64,000 nt of DNA from Novosphingobium sp. AAP83. GTDB taxonomy: Bacteria; Pseudomonadota; Alphaproteobacteria; Sphingomonadales; Sphingomonadaceae. Position 1 is the first letter of the stretch. Each line of letters starts with the position of its first letter. Under the pieces are notes generated by a model. That model was not told the origin of the DNA. It searched no databases and was given only the letters and a program-made list of their open reading frames with translations. Shown in pieces: positions 1 to 8,563 of the stretch. The stretch is taken from positions 1-64,000 of the forward strand of contig NZ_LJHY01000019.1 of assembly GCF_001295795.1 (NCBI RefSeq), given 5' to 3'. The translations under genes were made by a program, and so were the position numbers.

Positions 1-9
1 AAAAATCGG

Positions 10-47
10 CCCGCCGCTCTATAGAACGGCGGGTCTATTTCTTTTTG
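10..47 (+). terminator. Rho-independent terminator of an upstream gene
   Basis: A 7-bp perfect stem (CCCGCCG / CGGCGGG) with a 10-nt loop is followed by a T-rich run. An A-run precedes the stem, so it may also work on the opposite strand. It separates fur from whatever lies to the left of the window. Confidence 0.75.
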
Positions 48-72
48 CCGCTTTCATTGTGACGGAACCCCA

Positions 73-495
73 GTGCACCAGGCCATCGACATCGAAGCCC
101 TTTGCGCAGAACGTGGACTGCGAATCACCGATCAGCGCCGCACAATTGCGCGCGTTCTTTCTGACAGTGATGATCACCCAGACGTTGAAAAACTGCATGA
201 ACGTGCATCGTCGATTGATTCCCGGATCTCGATTGCCACCGTTTACCGCACCGTCCGCTTGTTTGAAGAAGCCGGCATTCTGGATCGTCATGATTTCGGC
301 GATGGCCGTGCGCGTTATGAAGCAACGCCCGAAGCGCATCACGATCATCTGATTGATGTTGAAACCGGCAAGGTCATCGAATTTGTCGACCCCGAACTTG
401 AACAGTTACAACGCCAGATTGCCGAAAAACTGGGCTATCGTCTAGTTGATCACCGCATGGAGCTATATGGCGTGAAACTTGACCGCGACGGTTGA
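73..495 (+). CDS. fur: Fur family transcriptional regulator (alphaproteobacterial Fur/Mur type)
   Basis: This is a 140-residue metal-dependent repressor of the ferric uptake regulator family. The N-terminal winged helix includes the ISIATVYRTVRLFEEAG recognition-helix region (about residues 51-67). The C-terminal dimerisation domain begins with the HHDHLI metal ligands. In the position where gamma-proteobacterial Fur has a Cys-x-x-Cys pair, this protein reads HHDHLIDVETGKV, so the structural zinc cysteines are absent, as is usual for alphaproteobacterial Fur/Mur. The start is the GTG at 73; no ATG in frame gives a full N-terminus. It overlaps plsC by 17 bases and opens the fur-plsC-miaB-phoH-ybeY-corC cluster. 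It may bind the palindromes at 11635-11692. Whether it senses Fe or Mn cannot be told from sequence. Confidence 0.93.
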   Translation: MHQAIDIEALCAERGLRITDQRRTIARVLSDSDDHPDVEKLHERASSIDSRISIATVYRTVRLFEEAGILDRHDFGDGRARYEATPEAHHDHLIDVETGKVIEFVDPELEQLQRQIAEKLGYRLVDHRMELYGVKLDRDG

Positions 496-1252
496 AGCCG
501 CCCGCAGCGCCAGCCTTTCAGGGGCAGGCCGTGTGCGCATCGGGCTGCGTTTGGCGGCTATGGTCCTGTGGCTCCTTGTCTGCGCTCCCCTTTATTACGC
601 CTCGCGCATGGCGCGGCTACCCAATCCATGGCCTCGGCTGTTTCTGGGCGGAATCGCAAGCATTGCAGGCGCCAAGGTTACAGTAGAAGGCACGCGTTCG
701 AATAAAGGCGCATTCCTTTTGGCCAACCATGTCAGTTGGCTTGATATTCCCGTGATTGCAGGCGCGACGGGTACGGCGTTTGTGGCGCACTCTGGCTTGG
801 CGGATCATGGCCTGCTCAAATGGCTGTGCCAGATGAATGACACAGTATTCGTTGCACGCCACGATCGCCGCTCTGTCCACACACAAGTGCAACATGTGCG
901 TGCGGCGTTGACGGATACGGGCGCGCTCACTGTATTCCCGGAAGGTACGACGAACGATGGTAGCGGCCTGCTGCCGTTCAAGTCATCACTGCTTTCCGCG
1001 CTCGATCCGCCACCTGCCGGCATAGAAATTCAACCAATCTGGCTGGATTATGGCCCTGACGTTGCAGAGATGGCATGGGTGGGAGAAGAACACGGTCTTG
1101 ATAACTTCTTGAAGATCCTTGCCCGCCACCGCCGCCAACCGGTGACCGTGCATTTCCTGGCTCCATTGACGACAGACGAAACCACCAATCGCAAAGCAAT
1201 GGCCATCGCCGCCCGCGAACGCATCCTTGCAGCCATGGCGCGCAAACGGTAG
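479..1252 (+). CDS. plsC: 1-acyl-sn-glycerol-3-phosphate acyltransferase
   Basis: PlsC adds the second acyl chain to lysophosphatidic acid to make phosphatidic acid at the inner membrane. The 257-residue protein has a hydrophobic N-terminal segment (about residues 24-45), the catalytic HX4D motif in NHVSWLDIP, and the substrate-binding motif FPEGTT followed by FKSSLL, all in the family order. The likely start is TTG 479, inside the end of fur, which suggests translational coupling. A later start would still leave the catalytic motifs intact. Confidence 0.92.
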   Translation: MTATVEAARSASLSGAGRVRIGLRLAAMVLWLLVCAPLYYASRMARLPNPWPRLFLGGIASIAGAKVTVEGTRSNKGAFLLANHVSWLDIPVIAGATGTAFVAHSGLADHGLLKWLCQMNDTVFVARHDRRSVHTQVQHVRAALTDTGALTVFPEGTTNDGSGLLPFKSSLLSALDPPPAGIEIQPIWLDYGPDVAEMAWVGEEHGLDNFLKILARHRRQPVTVHFLAPLTTDETTNRKAMAIAARERILAAMARKR

Positions 1253-1273
1253 CCAAACGCCCGCAAATCGCCT

Positions 1274-2605
1274 ATGCGCGCGGCTATGTCTGCACCCACT
1301 GCCCCCAAGACCTTCCACGTCAAAAGCTTCGGCTGCCAAATGAACGTCTATGACGGCGAGCGTATGGCCGAACTGCTGGGGGCGCAGGGCATGACGTCTG
1401 TCGGCAAAGGGGAGGATGCAGACCTTGTCGTGCTGAACACCTGCCACATCCGCGAACGGGCGACGGAAAAAGTCTATTCCGATATTGGCCGCCTGCGCCG
1501 CGATGACGGTTCGGCCCCGATCATTGCCGTGGCCGGATGCGTTGCACAGGCCGAGGGCGATGAAATCATGGCCCGCGCGCCCAGCGTGAAAGTGGTCGTC
1601 GGCCCGCAATCCTATCATCACTTGCCCGAAATGGTCGCCCGCGCAGCCGCAGGTGGCCGCGCAACCGAGACGGACATGCCCGCCGAGGCCAAGTTTGCCG
1701 CCCTGCCCAAGCGGCGCAAATCTGGCCCGTCCGCCTTTCTGACGGTACAGGAAGGCTGCGACAAGTTCTGCACCTATTGCGTGGTGCCCTATACGCGGGG
1801 CGCAGAAATTTCGCGTCCGTTCAACGATCTGGTGGAAGAAGCCAAGCTGCTTGTGGCTGGTGGTGCGCGCGAGATTACTTTGCTGGGCCAGAACGTGAAT
1901 GCGTGGGGCTCGGAAGATGAAAAGGGCCGCAAGGTCGGCCTTGATGGCCTGATCCGCACGCTCGCCGATGATCCTGATCTTCAGCGTATCCGCTATACCA
2001 CCAGCCATCCCAATGACATGACCGACGGACTGATCGCCGCGCATGGCGAAATCGACAAGTTGATGCCGTTTCTGCACTTGCCGGTGCAAGCAGGCAGTGA
2101 CCGCGTTTTGAAAGCCATGAACCGCAGTCATACGGTGGAAAGCTATCTCAAGTTGCTCGACCGCGTGCGTGAAGCCCGCCCCGACATCGCGATATCGGGC
2201 GACTTTATTGTTGGCTTCCCCGGAGAAACAAACTCCGAATTCGAGGAAACTCTGCACGTAATAGATGCTGTAGGCTATGCCCAAGCCTTTAGCTTCAAGT
2301 ATTCGCCCCGCCCCGGCACACCGGCGGCCACGATGCCCGATCACGTCTCGCCTGAAGAAATGGACGAGCGTTTACAGCGCCTTCAGGCAGGGCTGCAACG
2401 CAACTCGCTGGCATTCAACCAAAGCAGCGTCGGGCGGCGGTGCAGCGTGATGGTGGAGCGAAAGGGTCGCCAGCCGGGCCAGTGGCTGGGCAAATCGCCC
2501 TGGCTGCAATCGGTACACTTCATCGGTGACTTCGCCATCGGCGATCTGGTGGATGTTGAACTGATCGAAGCAGGGCCAAACTCGCTATCGGGGCGTGTGC
2601 TCTAA
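1274..2605 (+). CDS. miaB: tRNA-2-methylthio-N6-dimethylallyladenosine synthase MiaB
   Basis: MiaB is a radical-SAM methylthiotransferase that converts i6A37 to ms2i6A37 in tRNAs reading UNN codons. The 443-residue protein has the family layout. The N-terminal UPF0004 domain has three cysteines for the auxiliary cluster (SFGCQMN, LNTCHIRE, VAGCVAQ). The radical-SAM motif is C162-x3-C166-x2-C169 in GCDKFCTYC, and a TRAM domain follows at the C-terminus. ATG 1274 and ATG 1286 are both possible starts. The stop codon lies inside the first copy of a 14-bp tandem repeat. Confidence 0.96.
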   Translation: MRAAMSAPTAPKTFHVKSFGCQMNVYDGERMAELLGAQGMTSVGKGEDADLVVLNTCHIRERATEKVYSDIGRLRRDDGSAPIIAVAGCVAQAEGDEIMARAPSVKVVVGPQSYHHLPEMVARAAAGGRATETDMPAEAKFAALPKRRKSGPSAFLTVQEGCDKFCTYCVVPYTRGAEISRPFNDLVEEAKLLVAGGAREITLLGQNVNAWGSEDEKGRKVGLDGLIRTLADDPDLQRIRYTTSHPNDMTDGLIAAHGEIDKLMPFLHLPVQAGSDRVLKAMNRSHTVESYLKLLDRVREARPDIAISGDFIVGFPGETNSEFEETLHVIDAVGYAQAFSFKYSPRPGTPAATMPDHVSPEEMDERLQRLQAGLQRNSLAFNQSSVGRRCSVMVERKGRQPGQWLGKSPWLQSVHFIGDFAIGDLVDVELIEAGPNSLSGRVL

Positions 2606-2664
2606 ATCCCGGCTTCTAAATCCCGGCTTCTAAATCCCGGCTTCTAAATCCCGGCTTCTAAATC
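2601..2664. repeat. 14-bp tandem repeat, 4.6 copies
   Basis: The unit TCTAAATCCCGGCT is repeated four times without mismatch, followed by an 8-base partial copy. The first copy contains the TAA stop of miaB, and each further copy repeats a TAA in the same or a shifted frame (14 is not a multiple of 3). The array fills the first part of the 164-bp gap before phoH. It looks like a slippage-generated array rather than a binding site. Confidence 0.95.
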
Positions 2665-2769
2665 TCTGTGGAATAAACGCGCACAAACGCGATTTCCCTT
2701 TTCGCTGCCTTGCGCGTGTCACATCCGAGCTTATTCTCGTGTTCAGGCCCCTTACCCTGAAAGGAGAGC

Positions 2770-3807
2770 ATGGCCCGTAAATTCTCTCGCGCCTCTGATG
2801 AAGCGCATCATCGCCCGGATCACTCCAGGCCAGATCAACATCGACGAGCCCGCGTCGAAGTTGAATTCGATGAGCAGACAGTGCTTGGCGCGTTGTTTGG
2901 CCAGTTCGATACCAATCTCGTGCTGATAGAAAACCGGCTGGGAGTTTACATTTCGGCGCGCGGCAACCGCGTGCTGATTGAAGGACCGGATGATCCGGTG
3001 GCACGCGCGCGCGACGTGCTCAAAGGCATGCACCAGCGGCTGCTTTCGGGGCAGGAACTGGATGGCGGCGCGGTTGAATCGCTGATCGCGATGTCGTCTG
3101 AGCCAACGCTGGAAGGTATCATCAGCGGCATGCCCGGTGGTCCGCCAGCGATCATGATCCGCACGCGCAAGAAGACGATTGTTCCGCGCAGCCCGACGCA
3201 AATCGAATATATGAAGGCGCTGATCAGCAATGACGTGATCTTCGCACTTGGCCCCGCAGGCACCGGCAAGACCTATGTTGCGGTGGCGCAAGCCGTGGCG
3301 CAATTGATGTCGGGTTCGGTCCAGCGTTTGATCCTGTCGCGCCCTGCGGTGGAAGCCGGTGAAAAGATTGGTTTCTTGCCGGGCGACATGAAGGAGAAGG
3401 TCGATCCTTATCTTCGCCCGCTTTATGATGCGCTGTATGATTGCATGCCGCCCGAACAGGTGGAGCGCCGGATTGCCAGCGGTGAAATCGAGATTGCGCC
3501 GATTGCGTTCATGCGCGGGCGCACGCTGGCCGATGCTTTCGTGATCCTTGATGAGGCGCAGAACACCACTCCTGCGCAGATGAAGATGTTTCTCACCCGC
3601 TTTGGCCAGAACAGCCGCATGGTTGTTTGCGGTGACCCCAAGCAGACTGACTTGCCCGGCGGCGTTGGTGCCAGCGGGCTGAACGATGCCGTCCAGCGGC
3701 TTGAAGGCGTTGAGGGGATTGCGACAGTGCGCTTCAACATTGCCGATGTGGTGCGCCATCCTATCGTGGGGCGGATTGTTGAAGCCTATGAAGGGAAGGA
3801 TGCGTGA
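2770..3807 (+). CDS. phoH: PhoH family ATPase
   Basis: PhoH-like proteins are cytoplasmic P-loop ATPases linked to RNA metabolism, and their neighbour is typically YbeY. The 345-residue protein has an N-terminal KH-like segment (about residues 30-100, including VYISARGNRVLIEG), Walker A GPAGTGKT (residues 161-168) and Walker B VILDEAQN. The start ATG 2770 is preceded by a good ribosome-binding site (AAAGGAGA at 2759-2766). The gene order miaB-phoH-ybeY-corC is standard for alphaproteobacteria. Confidence 0.95.
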   Translation: MARKFSRASDEAHHRPDHSRPDQHRRARVEVEFDEQTVLGALFGQFDTNLVLIENRLGVYISARGNRVLIEGPDDPVARARDVLKGMHQRLLSGQELDGGAVESLIAMSSEPTLEGIISGMPGGPPAIMIRTRKKTIVPRSPTQIEYMKALISNDVIFALGPAGTGKTYVAVAQAVAQLMSGSVQRLILSRPAVEAGEKIGFLPGDMKEKVDPYLRPLYDALYDCMPPEQVERRIASGEIEIAPIAFMRGRTLADAFVILDEAQNTTPAQMKMFLTRFGQNSRMVVCGDPKQTDLPGGVGASGLNDAVQRLEGVEGIATVRFNIADVVRHPIVGRIVEAYEGKDA

Positions 3808-3852
3808 GGGGCGGTCTTGGTTGCGCTGCGCTTGTGTGCCACCACCCCCAAG

Positions 3853-3876
3853 CCCCCTCCTCTGAAGAGGATGGGG
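3853..3876 (+). promoter_or_regulatory. Hairpin in the phoH-ybeY gap, near the ybeY start
   Basis: CCCC(C)TCCTCT pairs with AGAGGATGGGG around a 2-base turn and is followed by CTTT. The 3' arm holds the only purine-rich sequence upstream of the ybeY ATG at 3884, so folding could hide the ribosome-binding site, or the hairpin could act as a weak attenuator. It may also just be an intergenic repeat. The functional reading is an inference. Confidence 0.4.
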
Positions 3877-3883
3877 CTTTGCT

Positions 3884-4387
3884 ATGACCGCACCTACTCT
3901 TGAGATCGATATCGACCCGGTTTGGGGCGACGATGTCGATTGGGAAGCGCTGGCCAATCGCGCGGCGGAGGCAACAGCCAAGATCGTCCCAGAAATTGCG
4001 CATGAAAACTTGCTCGTAAGCCTTGTCATGGCTGATGACGAGGAGGTTCATGCGCTGAATAAGCAGTGGCGGGCCAAGGACAAGCCGACCAATGTCCTGT
4101 CCTTTCCAATGCTGTCGCGTGATGAGGTGCTGGTGGCTGCTGCCAGTCAGAACGCACCTGGAATGCTGGGTGATATGATCCTTGCGCACGGCGTTTGCGC
4201 GCGTGAAGCTGAAGAAAAGGGCGTGTCGGTTGAGACCCACGCTACCCACCTTGTGGTGCACGGGCTGCTCCATCTGGCAGGCTATGACCACGAGCTTGGC
4301 GAGGCCGAAGCCGAAAAAATGGAAGATTTGGAGCGGAAGTCGCTTGCGCTAATGGGCATCGCCGACCCATATGCGGTCGAAGATTGA
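3884..4387 (+). CDS. ybeY: Endoribonuclease YbeY, rRNA maturation factor
   Basis: YbeY is a zinc-dependent single-strand endoribonuclease needed for 16S rRNA 3'-end processing and ribosome quality control. The 167-residue protein has the signature H-x3-H-x5-H in HLVVHGLLHLAGYDH (about residues 123-137), and the upstream segment PTNVLSFPM is also diagnostic. It lies between phoH and corC, its usual partners. Confidence 0.96.
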   Translation: MTAPTLEIDIDPVWGDDVDWEALANRAAEATAKIVPEIAHENLLVSLVMADDEEVHALNKQWRAKDKPTNVLSFPMLSRDEVLVAAASQNAPGMLGDMILAHGVCAREAEEKGVSVETHATHLVVHGLLHLAGYDHELGEAEAEKMEDLERKSLALMGIADPYAVED

Positions 4388-4406
4388 TAACAGGGAGTAA
4401 CAAATA

Positions 4407-5348
4407 GTGCCCGAGGGCAATGACTCAGACGGTTCAGACCGATCTGGAGACGCAGACAGTAGCAGCCGCCCGCTTTGGCGCGCGATCAAGGTCTTCTTTC
4501 GCGGGCCGGACTCTGACCAGTCGCTACGCGCACAGATTGAAGAGGCTATCGACGAACATGAGGGCGAAACGCGCTCGGCCAGCACCGGCAAGGGCGATCT
4601 TGTGCCGCTTGAGCGGCAAATGTTGCGCAATCTCCTCCACTTCAGCGAACATGATGCCGATGACGTAGCGATCCCGCGCGGCGAGATTGTCGCTGTACCC
4701 GCGTCCGCTTCATTCGAAGAACTGGTCGCCGCTTTTGCCGAACATGGCCACAGCCGCATGCCGGTCTACGGTGAATCGCTCGATGAAATCATCGGGATGA
4801 TTCACGTGAAGGACGTGTTCGTGATCGTGGCGGGCATGTTGCTATCGAACAAGGCTCCGCCCAAGGACTGGACCAGCCTGATGCGCCAGCCGTTGTTTGT
4901 GCCCCAAGCGCGCGGCGCACTTGACGTATTGGCAGATATGCGCAGCCGCCGTACGCATTTGGCCGTAGTAATCGACGAGTATTCGGGAACCGATGGCATC
5001 ATAACCATCGAGGATCTGGTTGAAGAGATCATCGGTGAAATTGAAGACGAACATGACGATGCGCCGCAAGAATTGATCCGCCGTATTGATCCTGACACAT
5101 GGGACGCTGATGCGCGTGCCGAACTGGATGACGTAGGGGAAATGATCGACCCAAGACTTGCAGAAGTTGAGGAAGATGTGGATACGCTGGGCGGATTGGC
5201 CGTGGTCTTGGCTGGAGAAGTGCCGCCTGTCGGGCGGGTGCTTGAACATGCCAGCGGCTGGCGACTTGAAGTGACAGGCGGCGACGAACGCCGCCTGACC
5301 CGCCTCAGGTTACATGCACCGCAAACTGAAACTGTTGATGACGAATAG
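4407..5348 (+). CDS. corC: CorC/HlyC family CBS-domain protein
   Basis: The 313-residue protein has two CBS domains in tandem (about residues 85-205) and a C-terminal CorC_HlyC domain (about residues 225-305, with VDTLGGLAVVLAGEVP). It has no DUF21 membrane domain, so it is the soluble type. Family members are linked to magnesium/cobalt efflux and haemolysin-like annotation, but the exact role is unsettled. The start GTG 4407 has a strong ribosome-binding site (CAGGGAG at 4391-4397). The lnt gene often found next in this cluster is replaced here by a LysR regulator. Confidence 0.9.
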   Translation: MPEGNDSDGSDRSGDADSSSRPLWRAIKVFFRGPDSDQSLRAQIEEAIDEHEGETRSASTGKGDLVPLERQMLRNLLHFSEHDADDVAIPRGEIVAVPASASFEELVAAFAEHGHSRMPVYGESLDEIIGMIHVKDVFVIVAGMLLSNKAPPKDWTSLMRQPLFVPQARGALDVLADMRSRRTHLAVVIDEYSGTDGIITIEDLVEEIIGEIEDEHDDAPQELIRRIDPDTWDADARAELDDVGEMIDPRLAEVEEDVDTLGGLAVVLAGEVPPVGRVLEHASGWRLEVTGGDERRLTRLRLHAPQTETVDDE

Positions 5349-5357
5349 GACGAACCG

Positions 5358-6239
5358 ATGATCCGCCGCCTGCCCCCGCTGCGTTCGCTTGAGGCGTTTA
5401 TTCGCGTCGTGCGGGCCGGCTCGGCCAAAACGGCTGCTGCGGAATTGGCGCTCAGCCCTTCGGCATTGTCACGGCGATTGGGCGCGCTGGAAGAGTTTGT
5501 CGGAAAACCGCTATTCGAGCGCAAGCATCAGGCACTGAAGCTGACCGAGGAAGGCCAGCAGCTTTATGATGCGGTGGCACCGTTGATCGATGAGATGGCC
5601 GACCGGGTGGATCGCTTGATCGATACCGGCAAGGTCATGCGGTTGCGTTTGGGTGTGCTGCCGCTGTTTGGCAGCCAGCGCCTGTTCCCGCGCCTTGGCG
5701 AATTGCGCAAACTGCATCCACAACTGCACATCGATATCGATTCAGGCCATGCGGCTGAAACCAAGCTGGGCGATACGATTGATGCGGCGATTGTCCTGTC
5801 CGAAGGGCCGGACGCATCGCTGCATTCGGTGCGGCTGGATCACAACCGGGTCCACGCGATTACGTCAGTCGCGATGGCCGAAGAGCTGGGGCCGCGCCCC
5901 GATGTGGCCAAGCTTTCCAAACAGACGTTCCTGATCCACAACGATCTGCCGATGAGCTTTGAGGCGTGGAAGAAAGCGCTGCATTTTGAGAAGCTTGAAC
6001 CAGCCGCGATTGATCATTTCGATTCAGGCCAGTTGATCCTTGAAGCCGCCGCGCAAGGGCTTGGCATCGCGATCATGCATGATGATCACTATCACCGCAG
6101 CCACGATTCGCGCCTTGCGCGGCTATATGACATCGATGTCGACAGCCCCTATTCGTACTGGTTCGTCTGCCGCCCGCGCGCGCTGCAATCGCGGCCAGTG
6201 CGGCTATTCCATGACTGGATGCTGAAGGCGGGGCTGTGA
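5358..6239 (+). CDS. LysR family transcriptional regulator
   Basis: This is a 293-residue one-component regulator. The N-terminal winged helix-turn-helix (about residues 5-65, LRSLEAFIRVVRAGSAKTAA followed by LSPSALSRRLGALEE) is followed by a periplasmic-binding-protein-like effector domain (about residues 90-290). The arrangement is closest to the GcvA-like subgroup. It sits 9 bases after corC and overlaps the next small gene by 4 bases. The effector and targets cannot be deduced. Confidence 0.92.
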   Translation: MIRRLPPLRSLEAFIRVVRAGSAKTAAAELALSPSALSRRLGALEEFVGKPLFERKHQALKLTEEGQQLYDAVAPLIDEMADRVDRLIDTGKVMRLRLGVLPLFGSQRLFPRLGELRKLHPQLHIDIDSGHAAETKLGDTIDAAIVLSEGPDASLHSVRLDHNRVHAITSVAMAEELGPRPDVAKLSKQTFLIHNDLPMSFEAWKKALHFEKLEPAAIDHFDSGQLILEAAAQGLGIAIMHDDHYHRSHDSRLARLYDIDVDSPYSYWFVCRPRALQSRPVRLFHDWMLKAGL

Positions 6240-6640
6240 CCCTACCCGGCCGCCGCCGTGTGACGGCGGTAAAAATCTACTGCCCCGTCTCATCACAAAC
6301 GCTCGACGCAATGCTTGGCGGTGATGCCTCTGCGCTGGAGCGTGATGCCACTGCGGCTGCGCTTTTGGCGGTGATCCGGTCAGATAACGCCTTGGGGGAC
6401 TTTGGCCTTTATCAGGGCATCGTTGAAATCGGAATCGGGTGGGAAAGCTTTACCCCCTCACCCGAAGCTGCACCCACGCTTGGCACCGCAGGCCAAGCCG
6501 CATTATCGCCCACGGTGATCCTAACCACCTATGCGCCCGCCGAGGACGACATCGAGAAGGCGCTTGCCGGTTTGATGGCAGCGCATCCGTGGGAAGTGCC
6601 GGTGATCGAACTGACGCAGGTCGAGTTGCTGATCCGCTGA
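6236..6640 (+). CDS. Small protein resembling the NIF3/YqfO C-terminal (CutA/PII-like) domain
   Basis: This is a 134-residue protein translated from a GTG that overlaps the LysR stop (GTGA). The C-terminal half carries AHPWEVPVIELTQVEL, which resembles the AHPYEEPAYDI motif of the YqfO/NIF3 insert domain and of CutA-like ferredoxin folds. The N-terminal segment VKIYCPVSSQTLDAML fits the first beta strand and helix of that fold. The function is unknown; small-molecule or metal-linked signalling is one possibility. It is co-transcribed with the LysR gene, so it may serve the same stimulus. Confidence 0.6.
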   Translation: MTLPGRRRVTAVKIYCPVSSQTLDAMLGGDASALERDATAAALLAVIRSDNALGDFGLYQGIVEIGIGWESFTPSPEAAPTLGTAGQAALSPTVILTTYAPAEDDIEKALAGLMAAHPWEVPVIELTQVELLIR

Positions 6641-6641
6641 A

Positions 6642-7421
6642 TCAATGGAGGCAAGCCAACGCCTCGACCACGTCATCCAGCCGCGCGGGATCGCCAAGAG
6701 CGAGGACGTGGCCATCGGAGCCTGCGTGGAGCGGATCGCCGTTCCAATCGGCCATGGTGCCGCCCGCGCCTTCGACGATAGGTACGAGCGCGGCCCAATC
6801 GTGGAGTTTCAGCCCCGCTTCGCACACCACATCAAGCTGACCGGTGGCGAGCATGGCGTAGTTGTAGCAATCGCCGCCCATGACCATGCGTTTGTGATCG
6901 GTCTTGGCGGCAAGGCCCATGAAATGCGCGCCATCGTGATCGTCAAAGTAGTGCGGCCCGGTGGTGGCCAACGTGGCTTCGATCAATTCGCGGCAGGGGC
7001 GCGTGCGCACAGGTTTGCCGTTGAGCGTAGTTGCCTTGCCGGTGGCACCGATCCAGCGCTCTCCGGTGATCGGCTGATCCATCACGCCCATGACAGGGAA
7101 ACCTTCGACCACCAGCGCGATCAGCGTGCCGAATATCGGACGACCGGCAAGGAAGCCCGCGGTGCCATCGATAGGATCAAGCACCCAACTGCGGCCCGAT
7201 GAACCGGCGCTCGCTCCGAATTCCTCACCAATAATCGTGTCCCGCGGCACTTCAGCCGTTAAAATCCGGCGCATGGCTTCTTCGGCAGCGCGATCTGCCA
7301 TTGTAACCGGCGTATCATCACCCTTGCGTTCGGCGATGACTGTGCGGAAATAGGGTTTGATTGCTGCTGCTGCCGCATCGGCAAGGCGCATGGCAAGGGC
7401 GATATCTTGATCAAGCTTCAT
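6642..7421 (-). CDS. hisN: Histidinol-phosphatase, inositol-monophosphatase family
   Basis: The 259-residue protein belongs to the Mg-dependent, Li-sensitive phosphatase superfamily. It shows the metal-site motifs GEEFG (about residues 65-69) and DPIDGTAGF (about residues 82-90), and the late motif LKLHDWAALVPIVEGAGG. Its closest likeness is HisN, which removes phosphate from L-histidinol phosphate in the ninth step of histidine synthesis in many actinobacteria and alphaproteobacteria. An inositol or other sugar-phosphate substrate is an alternative. It converges with the preceding gene and is divergent from the AraC regulator. Confidence 0.85.
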   Translation of the reverse strand: MKLDQDIALAMRLADAAAAAIKPYFRTVIAERKGDDTPVTMADRAAEEAMRRILTAEVPRDTIIGEEFGASAGSSGRSWVLDPIDGTAGFLAGRPIFGTLIALVVEGFPVMGVMDQPITGERWIGATGKATTLNGKPVRTRPCRELIEATLATTGPHYFDDHDGAHFMGLAAKTDHKRMVMGGDCYNYAMLATGQLDVVCEAGLKLHDWAALVPIVEGAGGTMADWNGDPLHAGSDGHVLALGDPARLDDVVEALACLH

Positions 7422-7572
7422 TCCATGGTGTTCGCCTTTACAGCGCCACAGGTCAAGCCGCTGCGTGCCGGCTTAGTTAGCGCACTATCCTTTGATAGGC
7501 CGTGCAAAACCTCACAGACAACACCGCATGTGCAGCGTATTCAGAGGTCAACAATTGTTAAGGGGCGCATGA

Positions 7573-8517
7573 ATGAGTCGCAGCAATAAGCCGGCGGTCG
7601 ATCGCGCGATCGTATCGGCCAACGGGGCGACTCGTGACGGGCAGCCGATTTCGTTCAGCCGCGCACCGGCTCCTGATCTGGAGCGCTGGGTTGGCCGGTT
7701 TTATGTGACCGTGGTGGATATGCCCGAGAGCCATCGGCTCGATTGCGGTTTGTTGAGCGATTTTGCCTGCATCCGGGTGCAAACGCGCGGAAAATGGCAA
7801 GCGACCACCACAACAAGCGTAAAGCATTCTGAACGTGCGGCAATGCTGTTTGGCCCACATTCCAAACGCATGCCGGTGAGCGTGACCAACAGCTTCACCA
7901 GCGTCGGCGTTTTTTTGCGCCCCGGTGCTTGCCACGCCCTGAATGGACCGGAGGTTTCCGGTCTGACCGATGACTTGGCCACTTTCACACAGTTAAACAT
8001 GCCCGAAGCGCGTTGGCTGAAACTGTTTGATCCGGATGGCACGCCAGAGGAATGGACGCTGGCCATGGAGCAGGAGATGCGCCGCCTGATCGCTGATCGC
8101 GCGGTGCGAGAGCCCGAGCCGATCTCTGCCCGCTTTGAAGCCGCTGCATTTATTGACCCCAACGTGACGGTTGCGCAACTGGCGGACGATTTCGGCGTCG
8201 AACAGCGACGGCTTGAACGTATCGTGCGGCGCGATTTCGGGATGACCCCCAAGCAAGTGCTGCGCCGCGCCCGCGCGCTCGATATGGCCAGCCACTTGCG
8301 CGGAGTGGCCGATCAGGACGAAGCCGAGGAATTGGCGCTGCGCTATTACGACCAAAGCCACCTGATCCGCGAATTTACGGCAATGTTCGGAATGAGCCCG
8401 CGCCAATTTGTTGAAAAGCCGCAGCCGCTTATCACCATCGGTCTTGAAACCCGCCAAAGCCGTCGGCTTGAAGCGATCCAGAGAATCGCGCCGGGCGGAA
8501 TCAAGCCCTGGGAATAA
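7573..8517 (+). CDS. AraC family transcriptional regulator
   Basis: This is a 314-residue protein whose C-terminal third is an AraC-type double helix-turn-helix (about residues 195-285). The segments VTVAQLADDFGVEQRRLERIV and, near the end, YYDQSHLIREFTAMFGMSPRQF match the two HTH units. The N-terminal 190 residues look like the DUF6597/AraC-binding-like domain of this subgroup. ATG 7573 follows a purine-rich AAGGGG at 7560-7565. Its target is unknown. The 150-bp gap to hisN should hold both promoters. Confidence 0.88.
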   Translation: MSRSNKPAVDRAIVSANGATRDGQPISFSRAPAPDLERWVGRFYVTVVDMPESHRLDCGLLSDFACIRVQTRGKWQATTTTSVKHSERAAMLFGPHSKRMPVSVTNSFTSVGVFLRPGACHALNGPEVSGLTDDLATFTQLNMPEARWLKLFDPDGTPEEWTLAMEQEMRRLIADRAVREPEPISARFEAAAFIDPNVTVAQLADDFGVEQRRLERIVRRDFGMTPKQVLRRARALDMASHLRGVADQDEAEELALRYYDQSHLIREFTAMFGMSPRQFVEKPQPLITIGLETRQSRRLEAIQRIAPGGIKPWE

Positions 8518-8563
8518 TGTCACGCCGGTTGCAAGCAGGCCTCGTGCTGCCTATCGCACCATT

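Noticed and set aside
986..2344. A 452-codon open frame on the minus strand across plsC and miaB
   Set aside because: It is the antisense of two genes with clear catalytic motifs. The translation has no recognisable domain; long antisense frames are expected at this GC content.
2752..4029. A 425-codon minus-strand open frame over phoH
   Set aside because: The plus strand encodes PhoH with intact Walker motifs. The minus translation is low in structure and rich in His and Arg, as usual for shadow frames.
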